From positions 62,001 to 126,000 of the forward strand of contig NZ_BPWA01000001.1 in the NCBI RefSeq assembly GCF_020521555.1: DNA of 64,000 bases. Direction: 5' to 3'. Numbering within the stretch: the first letter of the stretch is position 1; every line of letters starts with the position of its first letter. The notes under the pieces are model-generated. The model saw only the letters and a program-made list of their open reading frames with translations, was not told where the DNA came from and did not search any database. This document shows positions 1-8,624 of this stretch, piece after piece. This DNA comes from Rodentibacter sp. JRC1 (GTDB lineage Bacteria; Pseudomonadota; Gammaproteobacteria; Enterobacterales; Pasteurellaceae). A program made the translations under genes and the position numbers.

Positions 1-432
1 AAATTGGGTCGTTTTGGTAAATATATGGGTTGTACAAATTGTGATAATACCCGCAAAATTCTAAAAAACGGTGAAGTTGCACCACCAAAAGAAGAGCCTG
101 TACATTTTCCGGAACTTAAATGTGAAAAATCAGATGCCTATTTTGTGTTACGTGACGGTGCAAGCGGGGTATTTATGTCAGCACATAATTTCCCGAAATC
201 CCGTGAAACCCGAGCGGCAAAAGTTGCTGAATTAGCCTTATATCGTGATCGTTTACCGGAAAAATTAGCTTATCTTGCCGATGCACCACAAAAAGATCCG
301 GAAGGTAACGAGGCGATTATTCGTTTCAGCCGTAAAGAGAAGAAACAATATGTTACTTCAGAAAAAAACGGAAAAGCCACCAAATGGATTGTAGATTTTA
401 TTGATGGTAAATGGGTTGAACGGAAAAAGTAA
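1..432 (+). CDS. topA: DNA topoisomerase I, C-terminal end (partial)
   Basis: This is the last 143 codons of topoisomerase I, the type IA enzyme that relaxes negative supercoils behind RNA polymerase. The gene enters from the left edge, so its start and catalytic domain are outside the window; the frame is open from base 1 and ends with TAA at 430-432. The visible part is the zinc-finger and ssDNA-binding tail: a [12 protein letters not shown] segment, the phrase [12 protein letters not shown], then RETR and [15 protein letters not shown], and the ending DGKWVE typical of gamma-proteobacterial TopA. An uptake-signal hairpin terminator follows immediately. Confidence 0.96.
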   Translation, partial: KLGRFGKYMGCTNCDNTRKILKNGEVAPPKEEPVHFPELKCEKSDAYFVLRDGASGVFMSAHNFPKSRETRAAKVAELALYRDRLPEKLAYLADAPQKDPEGNEAIIRFSRKEKKQYVTSEKNGKATKWIVDFIDGKWVERKK

Positions 433-437
433 GTGAT

Positions 438-467
438 AAAAGTGCGGTTAAAATTAACCGCACTTTT
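438..467 (+). terminator. Uptake-signal dyad terminator of topA
   Basis: Two uptake signals face each other with a 2-base centre, AAAAGTGCGGTTAA then AA then the exact complement, followed by T-rich sequence. This is the common Haemophilus arrangement in which an inverted USS pair serves as intrinsic terminator, six bases after the topA stop. Confidence 0.8.
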
Positions 468-478
468 GTTTTAGTGCA

Positions 479-628
479 GTATTATGTAGCAGTTGCACAA
501 AACAGAGTAGGGTGTGTTAGCCAAAGGCGTAACGCACCGTTAAACCCAAGTTTGGTGCGTTACGGCAAGCCTAACGCACCCTACATTTGAATTAAAAACA
601 GCCTTTTGTGCAAGTGATGCATAATACC
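479..628. repeat. MITE-like element carrying two inverted REP palindromes (copy 1)
   Basis: The element is bounded by imperfect terminal inverted repeats of about 24 bp: GTATTATG at 479 followed by a segment ending TTGCACAAAA, mirrored at 604-627. Inside are two GTAGGGTG-headed hairpins in opposite orientation, at 507-538 and 554-584, each with the core GTGCGTTAG/CGTAACGCAC. The GTAG head plus imperfect palindrome is the hallmark of REP sequences, and two inverted REPs form a BIME-like unit. A second copy with the same ends and core lies at 36939-37106. No RAYT transposase is present in the window. The element lies between the convergent genes topA and the DUF4198 gene. Confidence 0.75.
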
Positions 629-631
629 GTT

Positions 632-1468
632 TTAGTGGTGATGATGTTCAGGTTTCGGAGGAAGTTTTGTTAATCCTTTTCCAACAGGAAGAATTAAAGT
701 TGAGTAGTTTGCCGATTGTTGACAAACCGCTTGATCTGCAAATGGTGTTTTGTGAATTACTTTGATTTTCCAAATCCCGTCAATTAAAGGAATAATGTTC
801 ACTCGTCCTTGACTATCGGTTTTTCCTGAAAAACCTTGTGGTTCGCGGTGCCCTGTAGCTGCCTCTAAATCTTTCACGATCACAGTATCTGCTGTGGCAA
901 TGACGGTTTCTCCCGATAGAGGCATATCATTATAAAAAATCTGTACAGGGAACGTTTCCCCGGATTTTACCTTACTAGGATCTTTTAAAGGAACGATTTC
1001 AAGCGGTAATCCCACACGAGTCATCGCCATTTCTGCATTTAATGGCTGTTTTCCTACGGTAACCAAACTTTTGCCGAACATCTGTGTTTGCTCACAATAA
1101 GTCGCATTCGGTGTCTCTTGCATATTTTTCATTTGCCAACCTTCCGCATTTTGTGACCAAAATGTCGGTTTATAGGTTGCCGTAACCCAGTAAGAGCCTG
1201 ATTTTAAAGGTTTTTCAGATTGATATTGATAATTTTCACCTTTTTGTATAAGTGATTGTTGTTCACCGTCTTGATTGATGATTTCCATCGGGGCAAAAAT
1301 AGATAAACGCGCTTCAGGAATTTTTTCAATATAAGGGTAGTCGCCATAAGCCAGTTCTGCTTTCAAAATTGAATCCGTTTTTAACTGTTGTGGTGCTGAA
1401 ACCCAAACTTCGTGAGCCTGTGCGCAAGCGGCAAGAAGAGTTAATCCGCTAATAAATGTTTTTTTCAT
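632..1468 (-). CDS. DUF4198 (NikM-like) exported protein with His-rich C-terminus
   Basis: This 278-residue protein begins with a signal peptide that ends AQA before HEVWV at about residue 19. The signal also contains LAAC at residues 12-15, so it could instead be a lipoprotein. DUF4198 proteins are periplasmic beta-sandwich proteins often found with nickel, cobalt or iron uptake genes. A histidine at the predicted mature N-terminus and four consecutive histidines at the C-terminus suggest metal contact, which is inference. The gene stands alone, with no transporter next to it. RBS AAAAGGA lies ahead of the ATG at 1468. A perfect CRP-type palindrome lies about 120 bp upstream. Confidence 0.75.
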   Translation of the reverse strand: MKKTFISGLTLLAACAQAHEVWVSAPQQLKTDSILKAELAYGDYPYIEKIPEARLSIFAPMEIINQDGEQQSLIQKGENYQYQSEKPLKSGSYWVTATYKPTFWSQNAEGWQMKNMQETPNATYCEQTQMFGKSLVTVGKQPLNAEMAMTRVGLPLEIVPLKDPSKVKSGETFPVQIFYNDMPLSGETVIATADTVIVKDLEAATGHREPQGFSGKTDSQGRVNIIPLIDGIWKIKVIHKTPFADQAVCQQSANYSTLILPVGKGLTKLPPKPEHHHH

Positions 1469-1583
1469 GGTAATTGTCCTTTTAAAATGAATTGTAATTA
1501 ACCAAGTAGAAAGTATTTCGAAAAAAACAGGGACGGGAGTGTAGAGGAAAAGTAAAAGATAATCGAATAAATTTTTCTAAATT

Positions 1584-1599
1584 TGTGAGATAGATCACA
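1584..1599. promoter_or_regulatory. CRP-type binding site upstream of the DUF4198 gene
   Basis: The sequence reads TGTGA, six bases, TCACA, a perfect match to both CRP half-sites. On the minus strand a TACACT box at 1538-1543 would put the start of transcription near 1531, so the site would be centred about 60 bases upstream, the usual class I position. The site also borders the terminator of uspE. Confidence 0.7.
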
Positions 1600-1666
1600 A
1601 AAGTGCGGTCAAAATTGAGACTATTTTCGATATCTACATAATATCGATTTTTTTGACCGCACTTTT
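1599..1666 (-). terminator. Inverted uptake-signal pair with inner hairpin downstream of uspE
   Basis: Two uptake signals in inverted orientation (1599-1611 and 1654-1666) enclose a second inverted repeat, TCGATAT/ATATCGA, at about 1627-1647. Together they can form one long stem just after the uspE stop codon. This is probably the uspE terminator. Confidence 0.6.
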
Positions 1667-1677
1667 GCTTTTGATAA

Positions 1678-2607
1678 TTAGTCTTCTTTTTTTGAAGGCT
1701 TAATAGCAAGTAGATTGCAACTTAATTTGCTGATCACGTGTTCTGCCGTATTACCAAGCAATGCGGCAGATAGACCTGTACGACCAACCGTACCCAAAAT
1801 AACAAGTTCGGCTTCAATTTCTTTTGCTACTTCAGGTATAACATCTTCAGGAAAACCTTCTCGTACATGAGTATGATCTTCATCAATACCGAATTTTTGA
1901 CGTAAGGCTTTCATATTGATTAAGTGTTGACCACGGATACCGCTTTCATAACCGGACGTATTAAATTCAGGTAAATCAATCGCCATGTTAATTGGTGTTA
2001 CGGGGTAAGCAGATACAAGATGAACATTGCCTCGATTCAGATTTTCCGCAAGAGACATACCGGTTGAAACAAGTTCTTGGTTAAATTCATCTTGATAATC
2101 TTGTTCACCGGAAACATTGACCGCAATTAAAATTCTACGTTGGTGTTTCCAATCACCATCACGAACCATGAGTACAGGGATAGGGGATTTACGCAATAAT
2201 TGCCAATCGACCGGTGTAAAAATAAGCGAAGTAAAACTTTCTTCATCTTTTGTGTATTTTACGACAAGGTCGTATTCATTTTTTTCTACTTCTTCGCGAA
2301 TACCTTCCGCTTCATTACTGTTCCAAACGATATGCGAATCAAATTCAATTTGTGGATCAGCATATTTGTCAAGGTAAAATTGTACGGCTTGGCGATGTTG
2401 TTCAATGGCCGTTTTGTGCATTTCTTCGCGCTCTTCAGAAGAAAGCAATGCCGACATTTCGTAAGATAAATCATAAACGGTCAATAATGTCGTAATTTTA
2501 ACTTTCTCAACGTTTTCTTGTTCTTTTACAAGGCGTACTGCGCGTGCAAGTGCATATTGTTTTTCATTATCAGGATTGAGTACAACTAGGATATTTTTAA
2601 ATTTCAT
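1678..2607 (-). CDS. uspE: Tandem universal stress protein UspE
   Basis: This 309-residue cytoplasmic protein has two tandem Usp domains. The first begins MKFKNILVVLNPDNEKQYAL and the second starts near residue 155 with RRILIAVNVSG and ends with LGNTAEHVISKLSCNLLAIKP. The ELVILGTVGRTGLSAALLGNTAE stretch matches the nucleotide-binding G-x2-G-x9-G(S/T) loop of Usp proteins. Length agrees with E. coli UspE (about 316 aa). In E. coli UspE affects stress survival and motility; its exact biochemical role is unsettled. A good GGAGG lies six bases before the ATG. It sits directly downstream of fnr on the same strand, as in E. coli, but a terminator separates them. Confidence 0.93.
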   Translation of the reverse strand: MKFKNILVVLNPDNEKQYALARAVRLVKEQENVEKVKITTLLTVYDLSYEMSALLSSEEREEMHKTAIEQHRQAVQFYLDKYADPQIEFDSHIVWNSNEAEGIREEVEKNEYDLVVKYTKDEESFTSLIFTPVDWQLLRKSPIPVLMVRDGDWKHQRRILIAVNVSGEQDYQDEFNQELVSTGMSLAENLNRGNVHLVSAYPVTPINMAIDLPEFNTSGYESGIRGQHLINMKALRQKFGIDEDHTHVREGFPEDVIPEVAKEIEAELVILGTVGRTGLSAALLGNTAEHVISKLSCNLLAIKPSKKED

Positions 2608-2702
2608 AACAACCTCCGTGATTATTGCCGTAGCATAAAAAAGAATTTCTCATATGACAAGAAAAGATCATTAAAAAGATGATTTACGACAATTGTTATA
2701 AG

Positions 2703-2727
2703 AAAAAGGTGTGAGTAACATCACACC
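2703..2727 (-). terminator. Intrinsic terminator of fnr
   Basis: On the minus strand a GGTGTGA/TCACACC stem with a 6-base loop (2708-2727) is followed by a T run, seven bases after the fnr stop codon. Confidence 0.8.
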
Positions 2728-2733
2728 CTCTCT

Positions 2734-3507
2734 TTATTTTATCATTGTAATTTTGGTTCTATTTATACCGGTAAGTTCGATTAATGCATTTATATCATTA
2801 ATCGTAATATATTTACCTTGTACGGAAAGTACACCTGATTTTTGAAAACGACCTAGAAGACGGCTGATCGTTTCAACGGTTAAACCGAGATAATTACCGA
2901 TGTCACTGCGTGTCATTGTTAAACGAAATTCTTTCGCTGAAAAACCTCGGGCAGAGTAGCGTTTAGATAGATTGTGGATAAATGCCGCAAGGCGTTCTTC
3001 CGCATTCATTTTGGAAAGTAATAAAATCATTTCTTGATCACTTTTGATTTCACTACTCATTAGGCGAACAATTTGTTGACGTAATTTAGGCATTTTTCCC
3101 GAAAGATCATCTAAAACATCAAAAGGGATTTCACATACCATTGCGGTTTCCAGTGCTTGTGCAAAGCTGGGATGTTGCATATTGGTAATAGCATCGAAGC
3201 CGACTAGATCGCCCGGCAGATGGAAAGAGGTTATTTGTTCTTCACCTGCCTCGCTGATAGTATAACTTTTGATTGTGCCGGAACGGATGGCATAAATCGA
3301 ATTTAATGTATCTCCGGCTTTAAATAGAACCTGTGATTTTTGGATAGGCTTTTTACGTTCAATGATGTTATCAAGTTGATCAAGTTCGTGTTCATTTAAC
3401 GTGAAAGGAATACAAAGTTGGCTAATGCTGCAATCCTGGCAGTGAATAGCACATCCGCCTGATTGAACCCGACGTCCCACTTTAGTTTCTGAAACAAAAT
3501 TTTTCAT
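2734..3507 (-). CDS. fnr: Anaerobic global regulator FNR
   Basis: FNR is the oxygen-sensing transcription factor that switches on anaerobic respiration genes when its [4Fe-4S] cluster is intact. The N-terminal cysteine cluster is present at residues 19, 23, 26 and 32, with the E. coli spacing, and a further cysteine lies in TAMVCEIPF near residue 125. A cyclic-nucleotide-binding-like beta-roll precedes a dimer helix and the C-terminal helix-turn-helix [20 protein letters not shown], whose ETISR recognition motif specifies TTGAT half-sites. At 257 residues it is full length. A TTGAT half-site at 3543, about 35 bases before the gene, may allow autoregulation, but its partner half is poor. Confidence 0.97.
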   Translation of the reverse strand: MKNFVSETKVGRRVQSGGCAIHCQDCSISQLCIPFTLNEHELDQLDNIIERKKPIQKSQVLFKAGDTLNSIYAIRSGTIKSYTISEAGEEQITSFHLPGDLVGFDAITNMQHPSFAQALETAMVCEIPFDVLDDLSGKMPKLRQQIVRLMSSEIKSDQEMILLLSKMNAEERLAAFIHNLSKRYSARGFSAKEFRLTMTRSDIGNYLGLTVETISRLLGRFQKSGVLSVQGKYITINDINALIELTGINRTKITMIK

Positions 3508-3588
3508 TTGATCCCCAAATATCTTTTAAAAATAGTATAAAATTGATCTAACGCAAAGATTTTAACATTAAATAGGTATTTTAAGAAT

Positions 3589-3687
3589 ATGGCAGTAGAA
3601 AAATTAACAAAGAAAAGATTAATTCAAATTTTAATCGTGTTATGTGTTTTAGTCAGTGCGTTTGTCTGGCGGTACTTTTTTTCCTGA
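3589..3687 (+). CDS. Small single-pass membrane protein, 32 aa (hypothetical)
   Basis: A short frame, ATG to TGA, reads MAVEKLTKKRLIQILIVLCV and continues LVSAFVWRYFFS. It has a basic N-terminal segment followed by one hydrophobic helix of about 18 residues, the layout of many bacterial micro-membrane proteins. It is divergent from fnr and lies upstream of the tRNA-Leu. The ribosome binding site is weak: an AGG about 13 bases upstream and TAAG nearer. I do not recognise the family. It may be a real small protein or a chance frame. Confidence 0.45.
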   Translation: MAVEKLTKKRLIQILIVLCVLVSAFVWRYFFS

Positions 3688-3752
3688 TTAAATTTTGATA
3701 AAGGTATTTTGTTTAATTTTAAGTCAAATAAATAGGAACTGAAATTTTTTAC

Positions 3753-3780
3753 TTGCTACGTATTTGTATATGCGTATAAT
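3753..3780 (+). promoter_or_regulatory. Sigma70 promoter of tRNA-Leu
   Basis: TTGCTA at 3753 and a perfect TATAAT at 3775 are separated by 16 bases and lie about 64 bases ahead of the tRNA. Confidence 0.75.
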
Positions 3781-3843
3781 GCCACCCGAAAGCTCAGTTT
3801 TGAGTTGTAGATTGGTAACATATCAAGAAATTACAGTTCACAT

Positions 3844-3930
3844 GCCAGTGTGACGAAATTGGTAGACGTAGCGGATTCAAAATCCGCCGCCCTTAAAAGC
3901 GTGCCGGTTCGAGTCCGGCCACTGGCACCA
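3844..3930 (+). tRNA. tRNA-Leu (anticodon CAA)
   Basis: This 87-base gene has a long variable arm and an encoded CCA. The acceptor arms GCCAGTG and CACTGGC pair perfectly. The anticodon stem GCGGA/TCCGC encloses the loop TTCAAAA, giving CAA, which reads UUG. The T arm contains GGTTCGAGTCC. Confidence 0.96.
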
Positions 3931-4131
3931 TTCATAAGTTTTATATTCCTCCAAATATTAAAATTCCGTACAGTATAAAAACTATATAGTTAGTATAGTG
4001 CTTGTTTTATAATACCTTATTTCTTCAATAGTTTTTCATATTTTTAATAATCTATTCTGATGCGGTTTCTTTCCAGTTTAAAAGTGCGGTCAATAATTAA
4101 CGTGTTTTAAAAAATCATTCATAAATCCTGT

Positions 4132-4164
4132 CTGTCATATTTCTGAAATATTTTTTTGTTATCT
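4132..4164 (+). promoter_or_regulatory. Pho box and -10 element of pstS
   Basis: CTGTCAT, four bases, CTGAAAT (4132-4149) matches the PhoB consensus of two CTGTCAT-like direct repeats 11 bases apart. A TTATCT -10 box follows at 4159, about ten bases downstream, where PhoB replaces the -35 contact. This predicts induction by phosphate starvation. Confidence 0.8.
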
Positions 4165-4208
4165 TACGCACCGTGATAACTCACTCATCTAAAACAGGAG
4201 ATTATAGT

Positions 4209-5234
4209 ATGAAAAAAATGCGTTATATTGCGCTTACCTTGTTATCAGCTTTTGCAGTAAGTCAAACGGCTCAAGCCAAAACAACGGTTACAGGGGCGGG
4301 AGCTTCCTTTCCTCAACCGATCTATGTTCAATGGGCAATGAATTATAAAACAGAAACAGGAAATCAAGTTAATTATCAATCAATCGGTTCTTCCGGTGGT
4401 ATTAAGCAAATTATTTCCAGAACCGTTGATTTTGGTGCTTCAGATTCTCCAATGAAAGAGGAAGATTTAACTAAAAACAATCTCATTCAATTTCCAACCG
4501 TTATCGGTGGGGTTGTACCTGTTGTGAATATAGAAGGAATTGAACCCGGTAAATTGAAATTAACCGGTGAAATACTAGCCGATATTTATTTAGGCAAAAT
4601 CACACATTGGAATGATGGAAAAATTCGTGCGTTAAATCCGGATTTAAATTTACCTGACGCCCGTATTACAACCGTATTTCGTGCGGATGGTTCAGGTACC
4701 AGTTTTATTTTTACACACTATTTAAGTCAAATTTCAGCCGACTGGAAAGAAAAAGTAGGTGCGGCGAATACTGTAAAATGGCCAACATCAGCCAATGGTG
4801 CTGCCGGAAAAGGCAATGAAGGCGTATCAATTTATGTGGGAAGAGTTAAAAACTCAATCGGCTATGTGGAATACGCTTATGCTAAGCAGAATAAAATGTC
4901 TTATGTCCAGTTAAAAAATTCAGCAGGTAATTTCGTGCAACCTTCGCAAGAAAGTTTTGCCGCCGCTGCCAATGTTGATTGGGATAAAGCGAAAGGCTTT
5001 AGTTTAGTATTGACCAATCAACCGGGTGAGCAAGCTTGGCCGTTGGCTGCTGCAACTTTTATTTTAATTCCAAAAGAAAGTGCGGATAAACAAAAAACAG
5101 AAACCGTACTCAATTTCTTTGATTGGGCATATACAAAAGGAAACGAACAAGCTGCAAAATTGGATTACGTGCCATTACCGGATAAGGTTAAAGATCTCAT
5201 TCGCAAAGAATGGCAAAAAACGAATTTAAAATAG
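4209..5234 (+). CDS. pstS: Phosphate ABC transporter, periplasmic binding protein
   Basis: PstS captures inorganic phosphate in the periplasm for the high-affinity Pst transporter. The protein is 341 residues with a signal peptide cleaved after TAQA. Phosphate-binding elements are visible: GAGASFPQPIY at the mature N-terminus, SIGSSGGIKQI, FGASDSPM and RADGSGTSF. I chose the ATG at 4209 because AACAGGAG sits eight bases ahead of it and a signal peptide starts there; the in-frame GTG at 4173 falls inside the promoter. It is the first gene of pstSCAB, behind a Pho box. Confidence 0.96.
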   Translation: MKKMRYIALTLLSAFAVSQTAQAKTTVTGAGASFPQPIYVQWAMNYKTETGNQVNYQSIGSSGGIKQIISRTVDFGASDSPMKEEDLTKNNLIQFPTVIGGVVPVVNIEGIEPGKLKLTGEILADIYLGKITHWNDGKIRALNPDLNLPDARITTVFRADGSGTSFIFTHYLSQISADWKEKVGAANTVKWPTSANGAAGKGNEGVSIYVGRVKNSIGYVEYAYAKQNKMSYVQLKNSAGNFVQPSQESFAAAANVDWDKAKGFSLVLTNQPGEQAWPLAAATFILIPKESADKQKTETVLNFFDWAYTKGNEQAAKLDYVPLPDKVKDLIRKEWQKTNLK

Positions 5235-5237
5235 ACG

Positions 5238-5268
5238 TTTTCCCTTCCTTCTATGAGGGAAGGGAATA
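5238..5268 (+). terminator. Intercistronic hairpin between pstS and pstC
   Basis: TTCCCTTCC (5240-5248) pairs with GGAAGGGAA (5258-5266) across a 9-base loop directly after the pstS stop, with no long T run. Such hairpins usually attenuate read-through or protect the upstream mRNA, so PstS is made in excess over the membrane subunits. Confidence 0.65.
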
Positions 5269-5283
5269 TTTTAAGGATATATT

Positions 5284-6231
5284 ATGACGCTTTCCGAAAA
5301 ACTAAAGCAGCAAGCCTTTATTGATCTGTTATTTGTCAATATAACCCGCTTTTTTGCTTTACTCGTATTAATCAGTCTTGGCGGCATCTTAATTTCATTA
5401 ATGGTTGGTGCTTATCCTGCAATGCAACAATTCGGTTTGGCTTTTTTAACTTCAAGCGAATGGGATACCGTACAAAGTCAATATGGTGCGCTAGCTCCTA
5501 TTTACGGTACGTTGGTAACATCAATCATTGCATTAATTATTGCCGTTCCGGTTAGTTTTGGTATTGCCGTATTTTTGACCGAACTATGTCCTGTTTTTCT
5601 TCGCCGTCCTTTAAGTGTAGCCATTGAATTATTAGCAGGCATTCCTTCAATCATTTACGGGATGTGGGGGCTATTTGTTTTCGCGCCTATTTTCTCCGAT
5701 ACGATCCAGCCTTTTATGATTGAACATTTAAGTCATCTTCCATTTGTCGGTGCATTGTTTGAAGGAATGCCAATGGGGATAGGGTTATTTCCCGCCGGAT
5801 TAATTCTTGCCATTATGATTATTCCTTATATCGCTTCTGTTATGAGAGACGTATTTGAAGTAACACCTACAATGTTGAAGGAATCAGCCTATGGTTTGGG
5901 TTGTACCCGCTGGGAAGTTATTCGTCATGTCGTTTTGCCTTATACTAAAGTTGGGGTGATTGGCGGCATTATTCTTGGTTTAGGACGTGCATTAGGTGAG
6001 ACAATGGCTGTCACTTTTGTTATCGGTAATACATTTAATATGAGTGTCGGTTTAAATAATTCCGGTGCCTCTATTACTTCGGCATTGGCCAATGAATTTG
6101 CAGAAGCAGTGGATCCAATGCATCTATCTTCCTTACTTTATCTTGGATTAATTTTATTTATCATTACTTTTATCGTGTTGAGCTTATCAAAATTAATGCT
6201 ATTAAGAATGACTCAATATGAGGGACGCTAG
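5284..6231 (+). CDS. pstC: Phosphate ABC transporter permease PstC
   Basis: PstC is one of the two inner-membrane channel subunits of the Pst importer. The 315-residue protein has about six hydrophobic helices. It carries the cytoplasmic EAA loop, seen as [21 protein letters not shown] followed by [12 protein letters not shown], the PstB docking site conserved in PstC. The N-terminal extension before the first helix is normal for PstC. It starts 49 bp after pstS, with the AAGGATAT ribosome binding site, and ends 2 bp before pstA. Confidence 0.95.
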   Translation: MTLSEKLKQQAFIDLLFVNITRFFALLVLISLGGILISLMVGAYPAMQQFGLAFLTSSEWDTVQSQYGALAPIYGTLVTSIIALIIAVPVSFGIAVFLTELCPVFLRRPLSVAIELLAGIPSIIYGMWGLFVFAPIFSDTIQPFMIEHLSHLPFVGALFEGMPMGIGLFPAGLILAIMIIPYIASVMRDVFEVTPTMLKESAYGLGCTRWEVIRHVVLPYTKVGVIGGIILGLGRALGETMAVTFVIGNTFNMSVGLNNSGASITSALANEFAEAVDPMHLSSLLYLGLILFIITFIVLSLSKLMLLRMTQYEGR

Positions 6232-6233
6232 CA

Positions 6234-7073
6234 ATGAATCGTTCATTATATATACGCCGCCGGTGGACCAACCGTCTCTATTTAGCCTTAGCTTGGGTGA
6301 TGATGGGATTTGGTTTATTTTGGTTGGGGTGGATTTTTTATACATTATTGGCTTATGGACTTGATGGGTTCGGGCTCCATCTCTTTAAAGTAGATACTCT
6401 TCCGCCCGGAGTCGAGGGAGGGTTACGTAACGCTATTTGGGGAAGTTTACTGATTACTTTATTCGGTTTATTTATCGGTACGCCGATAGGTATTCTAACC
6501 GGTATATATCTGGCCGAATTCGGGCGTTATAGCAAAGTTGCTACCATCACGCGATTTATGAATGATATTTTACTTTCCGCGCCTTCAATTGTTATCGGTT
6601 TATTTATTTATGGTATTTTTGTCGTCAAACAAGGGCATTTCTCCGGCTGGGCGGGTTCATTAGCCTTATCATTACTGGTTATTCCTGTCGTGGTTCGTAC
6701 TACGGAAAATATGTTGAAATTAGTTCCTAATAGTTTACGGGAGGCCGCTTATGCTTTGGGTACGCCAAAATGGAAAATGGTATCAATGGTTACATTAAAA
6801 GCCGCCAAAACGGGGGTATTAACAGGAATACTGTTGGCATTTGCACGTATATCGGGAGAAACCGCACCTTTGCTCTTTACGGCATTAAACAACCAGTTTT
6901 TCAGCTCGGATATGGGACAACCGATCGCAAATTTACCGAATGTTATTTATCAATTTGCAATGAGTCCCTATAAAGATTGGCAGTCATTGGCTTGGGCAGG
7001 TGCTTTATTAATCGCTTGTACGGTGTTATTTGCTAATATCGGTGCAAGAATTTTAGGACGCAAAAAAGATTAG
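6234..7073 (+). CDS. pstA: Phosphate ABC transporter permease PstA
   Basis: PstA is the partner permease of PstC and forms the other half of the phosphate channel. At 279 residues it has six predicted membrane helices and its own EAA loop, [20 protein letters not shown], followed by [14 protein letters not shown]. Helix [17 protein letters not shown] is typical of PstA. It is almost contiguous with pstC (2 bp) and is followed by pstB 9 bp downstream, so translation of the three is probably coupled. Confidence 0.95.
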   Translation: MNRSLYIRRRWTNRLYLALAWVMMGFGLFWLGWIFYTLLAYGLDGFGLHLFKVDTLPPGVEGGLRNAIWGSLLITLFGLFIGTPIGILTGIYLAEFGRYSKVATITRFMNDILLSAPSIVIGLFIYGIFVVKQGHFSGWAGSLALSLLVIPVVVRTTENMLKLVPNSLREAAYALGTPKWKMVSMVTLKAAKTGVLTGILLAFARISGETAPLLFTALNNQFFSSDMGQPIANLPNVIYQFAMSPYKDWQSLAWAGALLIACTVLFANIGARILGRKKD

Positions 7074-7082
7074 GAAAATGCG

Positions 7083-7838
7083 ATGAAAACAAAAATTTCA
7101 ACGAAAAATTTAGATTTTTATTACGGGCAGTTTCATGCTTTGAAAAATGTTAATGTGGATATTTTAGAAAAAAAAGTGACGGCTTTTATTGGCCCTTCCG
7201 GTTGTGGTAAATCTACGTTGTTGAGAATATTTAATCGTATGTATGATCTCTACCCCAATATGCACGCAAAAGGGGAGTTGTTATTAGATGGAAAAAATAT
7301 TTTAGACTCAACGATTGATGTGAATTTATTGCGTGCTAAAGTCGGTATGGTATTCCAAAAACCGACTCCTTTTCCTATGTCGATTTATGATAATGTGGCT
7401 TTTGGCGTTAAACTTTATGAAAAGTTAAATAAAAGCGATTTAGATGATCGAATAGAATGGGCGTTGCGTAAATCCGCATTATGGACGGAAGTGAAAGATA
7501 AATTAAAACAATCAGGTAACTCACTGTCCGGTGGTCAGCAACAGCGATTATGCATTGCTCGGGCGATTGCTTGTCAACCGGAAGTGTTACTACTTGATGA
7601 ACCGACTTCAGCATTAGATCCGATTTCAACCGCTTATATTGAAGAATTGATTACGGAATTGAAAAAAGATTATACCATTGCAATCGTAACCCATAATATG
7701 CAACAAGCCGCTAGGGTTTCCGATATGACAGCTTATATGTACCTTGGTGAACTGATTGAAATCGGTGATACGAAACAAATTTTTACTAAACCGAATCGCA
7801 AAGAAACCGAAGATTATATTACGGGTAAATTTGGTTAA
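7083..7838 (+). CDS. pstB: Phosphate ABC transporter ATPase PstB
   Basis: PstB hydrolyses ATP to drive phosphate import. In 251 residues it shows Walker A GPSGCGKS at 37-44, a Q loop ([16 protein letters not shown]), the signature LSGGQQQR, Walker [13 protein letters not shown] and the switch histidine in [14 protein letters not shown]. These are the diagnostic phosphate-ATPase forms. It is the last transporter gene; an inverted uptake-signal pair then separates it from phoB. phoU, which usually follows pstB in enterics, is not here but lies downstream of phoR on the opposite strand. Confidence 0.97.
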   Translation: MKTKISTKNLDFYYGQFHALKNVNVDILEKKVTAFIGPSGCGKSTLLRIFNRMYDLYPNMHAKGELLLDGKNILDSTIDVNLLRAKVGMVFQKPTPFPMSIYDNVAFGVKLYEKLNKSDLDDRIEWALRKSALWTEVKDKLKQSGNSLSGGQQQRLCIARAIACQPEVLLLDEPTSALDPISTAYIEELITELKKDYTIAIVTHNMQQAARVSDMTAYMYLGELIEIGDTKQIFTKPNRKETEDYITGKFG

Positions 7839-7845
7839 AACACGT

Positions 7846-7900
7846 CTAAAATTGACCGCACTTTTAGTATGTTCAATAATAAAAAGTGCGGTTAATTTAG
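7846..7900 (+). terminator. Inverted uptake-signal pair between pstB and phoB
   Basis: A nearly perfect 20-bp stem (7846-7865 and 7881-7900) with a 15-base loop is built from two opposed uptake signals. It falls between the transporter genes and phoBR, so it is expected to lower read-through into the regulators, although phoB has no clear promoter of its own in the remaining 25 bp. Confidence 0.65.
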
Positions 7901-7925
7901 AGGACGAATTTAAGGAGAAAATCAT

Positions 7926-8624
7926 ATGTCTAAAGCTGATATTCTCATTGTAGAAGATGAAACATCAATCATGACACTTATTCAATTTACTTTAGAACAA
8001 GCCGGGTTTGATGTTCGTTGTGCGGAAAACATACGGCAAGCAAGAAAATTGATAGATGAAAAGCTTCCTGATCTTATTTTACTGGATTGGATGTTACCCG
8101 ATATTTCCGGTGTGGAATTTACGAAAGAACTTCGGGCAAACAATCGTACGCAATATTTACCGATTATTTTACTTACCGCACGAAGTGATGAAACGGACAA
8201 AGAACAAGGATTAAACATCGGTGCGGATGATTATGTTACCAAGCCTTTCTCTCCTCGAGAACTGGTGGCTAGAATCAAAGCATTTTTACGTCGCCATCAT
8301 CCGCATAAAACCGAGCAGCTGATAGAAATAAAAGGGTTAAGTCTGGATCCTGTTAATAAGATTGTGATTGGTGATGGAATAACGCTTAATTTAGGTGCGA
8401 CAGAATTTCGACTGCTTCATTTTTTTATTACGCACCCTAATCGTTTGTATAGTCGTAGCCAATTATTAGATTTTGTTTGGGGAGATCATATTTTTATGGA
8501 GGAACGAACCATTGACGTCCATATTAGACGATTACGCCAAGCACTTGAACCGGCTAAATTAGACGGGTTATTACAAACGATAAGGGGTTCAGGTTATCGA
8601 TTTAATGTGGAAAACAAAATATGA
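7926..8624 (+). CDS. phoB: Phosphate regulon response regulator PhoB
   Basis: PhoB is an OmpR-type DNA-binding regulator activated by phosphorylation from PhoR when phosphate is scarce. The receiver domain has the acidic pair ED at 10-11, the phosphorylated aspartate D54 in LILLDWMLPD, and the KPFSPRE segment. The winged-helix domain ends with the family-typical VDVHIRRLRQAL-like IDVHIRRLR and TIRGSGYRF. Length is 232 residues. TTAAGGAG precedes the ATG at 7926. Its stop overlaps the phoR start by four bases (ATGA), so the two are translationally coupled. Confidence 0.97.
   Translation: MSKADILIVEDETSIMTLIQFTLEQAGFDVRCAENIRQARKLIDEKLPDLILLDWMLPDISGVEFTKELRANNRTQYLPIILLTARSDETDKEQGLNIGADDYVTKPFSPRELVARIKAFLRRHHPHKTEQLIEIKGLSLDPVNKIVIGDGITLNLGATEFRLLHFFITHPNRLYSRSQLLDFVWGDHIFMEERTIDVHIRRLRQALEPAKLDGLLQTIRGSGYRFNVENKI

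Noticed and set aside
3543..3556. FNR box in front of fnr
   Set aside because: One half-site is TTGAT but the other, CGCAA, is poor; too weak to list as a site.
4173..4208. GTG-started N-terminal extension of pstS
   Set aside because: It would place the start in the promoter region, and the signal peptide and ribosome binding site fit the ATG at 4209.
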